64,000 nt of DNA from Ceriagrion tenellum (taxonomy: Eukaryota; Arthropoda; Insecta; Odonata; Coenagrionidae), in assembly GCA_963169105.1 (NCBI GenBank), contig OY720636.1:80650123-80714122 (forward strand), in the 5' to 3' direction. A program made the translations under genes and the position numbers. Positions 63,581-64,000 of the stretch are shown here, piece by piece (the stretch's first letter is position 1; each line of letters starts with the position of its first letter). The notes under the pieces were generated by a model. It did not search any database, had not been told where the DNA came from, and saw only the letters and a program-made list of their open reading frames with translations.

Positions 63581-64000
63581 ATCTATTATGTGCCTTTACA
63601 AGAGTACGGACATCATAAGTGAGATCAAATGCAGAAGAAAGAATGAAAAAATAAAATCATGTAAAAAGAGGTATTTAGCGTATGGCATTATCAATCAATC
63701 AAGAATAACTTAGCCATAAAAAAAATTCGTGATTCAACATCTGTGGTACCTCAGGCTCCCAGCTTGGGTCAGCGGTATGAGACGCCTGGTGACTGAATTT
63801 ACGTGACGGTGAGAACTCATTCCGCGACCCTCCAATCTCAACCATTAAAAATACTGCGAAATTCGTCCCTTGTTATTTTAAATTAGTCCTGCTCAGACTT
63901 ATGTCTCATTACCATACTTTGTTCGAAAATCACGTTCATCTCTCTTGTGAGCAGGTATTCTAATTTGAATGTCTCTTGATTCTTTTCTCAAACTTAAAAA
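63581..64000. other. Non-coding; shared tRNA-upstream block
   Basis: 63741-63795 is the reverse complement of 57032-57085 (GGTACCTCAGG, CCAGCTTGGGTCA). Nothing else was recognised. Confidence 0.45.

Overview
The window is eukaryotic nuclear DNA from an arthropod, most likely an insect with a large, repeat-rich genome. It has one multi-exon gene with GT-AG introns, tRNA genes with internal pol III promoters, AT-rich intergenic DNA, and many decayed transposable elements (non-LTR retrotransposons, Penelope-like elements, piggyBac, hAT-type and other TIR/MITE elements, tRNA-derived SINEs). I see no bacterial operons or viral genes, and I cannot place the species more closely.

The one gene I can reconstruct confidently is a secreted serpin-family protein on the minus strand. 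It has eight coding exons from the ATG at 27284 to the stop at 10487, and all exons join in phase to give 927 residues. A serpin N-terminal part is interrupted by about 465 Thr/Ser/Pro-rich, mucin-like residues encoded in a single 1.5-kb exon. The serpin C-terminal half then follows. The reactive-loop region lacks the inhibitory hinge consensus and is stretched to about 60 residues. Three polybasic, furin-like sites (RRRR, RRKR, SRRR) are present. I infer a non-inhibitory, proteolytically processed, heavily O-glycosylated serpin relative. Its introns carry Penelope-like fragments, a hAT-type element with a perfect 8-bp target-site duplication, and palindromic MITEs.

Layout: 1-2.9 kb is AT-rich DNA with a diverged direct duplication. 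At 2.9-3.56 kb lies a possible acidic/RS-rich exon with a poly(A) signal. At 3.9-7.0 kb are LINE, Penelope RT and piggyBac remains. The serpin gene covers 10.5-27.3 kb. From 27.4 to 34.5 kb there are LINE fragments and MITEs. GC-rich patches without recognisable genes lie at 28.7-29.2, 34.9-35.7, 45.3-45.8 and 47.5-47.8 kb. A nested SINE/TIR-element cluster is at 35.7-36.7 kb, and a SINE plus minisatellite at 38.9-39.3 kb. A duplicated repeat family occupies 42.0-43.9 kb. A 5'-truncated LINE with reverse transcriptase is at 48.5-49.9 kb. A cluster of 3' ends of one LINE family covers 53-59 kb. Two identical tRNA-Thr(AGT) genes, in opposite orientation, are at 57.2 and 63.5 kb.

The most interesting non-genic signal is a set of fold-back structures (13.6-14.6, 20.1-20.3, 39.5-39.7, 44.7-44.9 kb) and single copies (18.3, 46.1, 58.3 kb). 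Each carries a hammerhead-ribozyme-like core of the form CTGANGA, one spacer base, a hairpin of about 4-7 bp, then GAAAC. Two of these sit with Penelope-type GIY-YIG coding remnants. This fits the known presence of hammerhead ribozymes in Penelope-like elements, but here several are arranged as head-to-head inverted copies.
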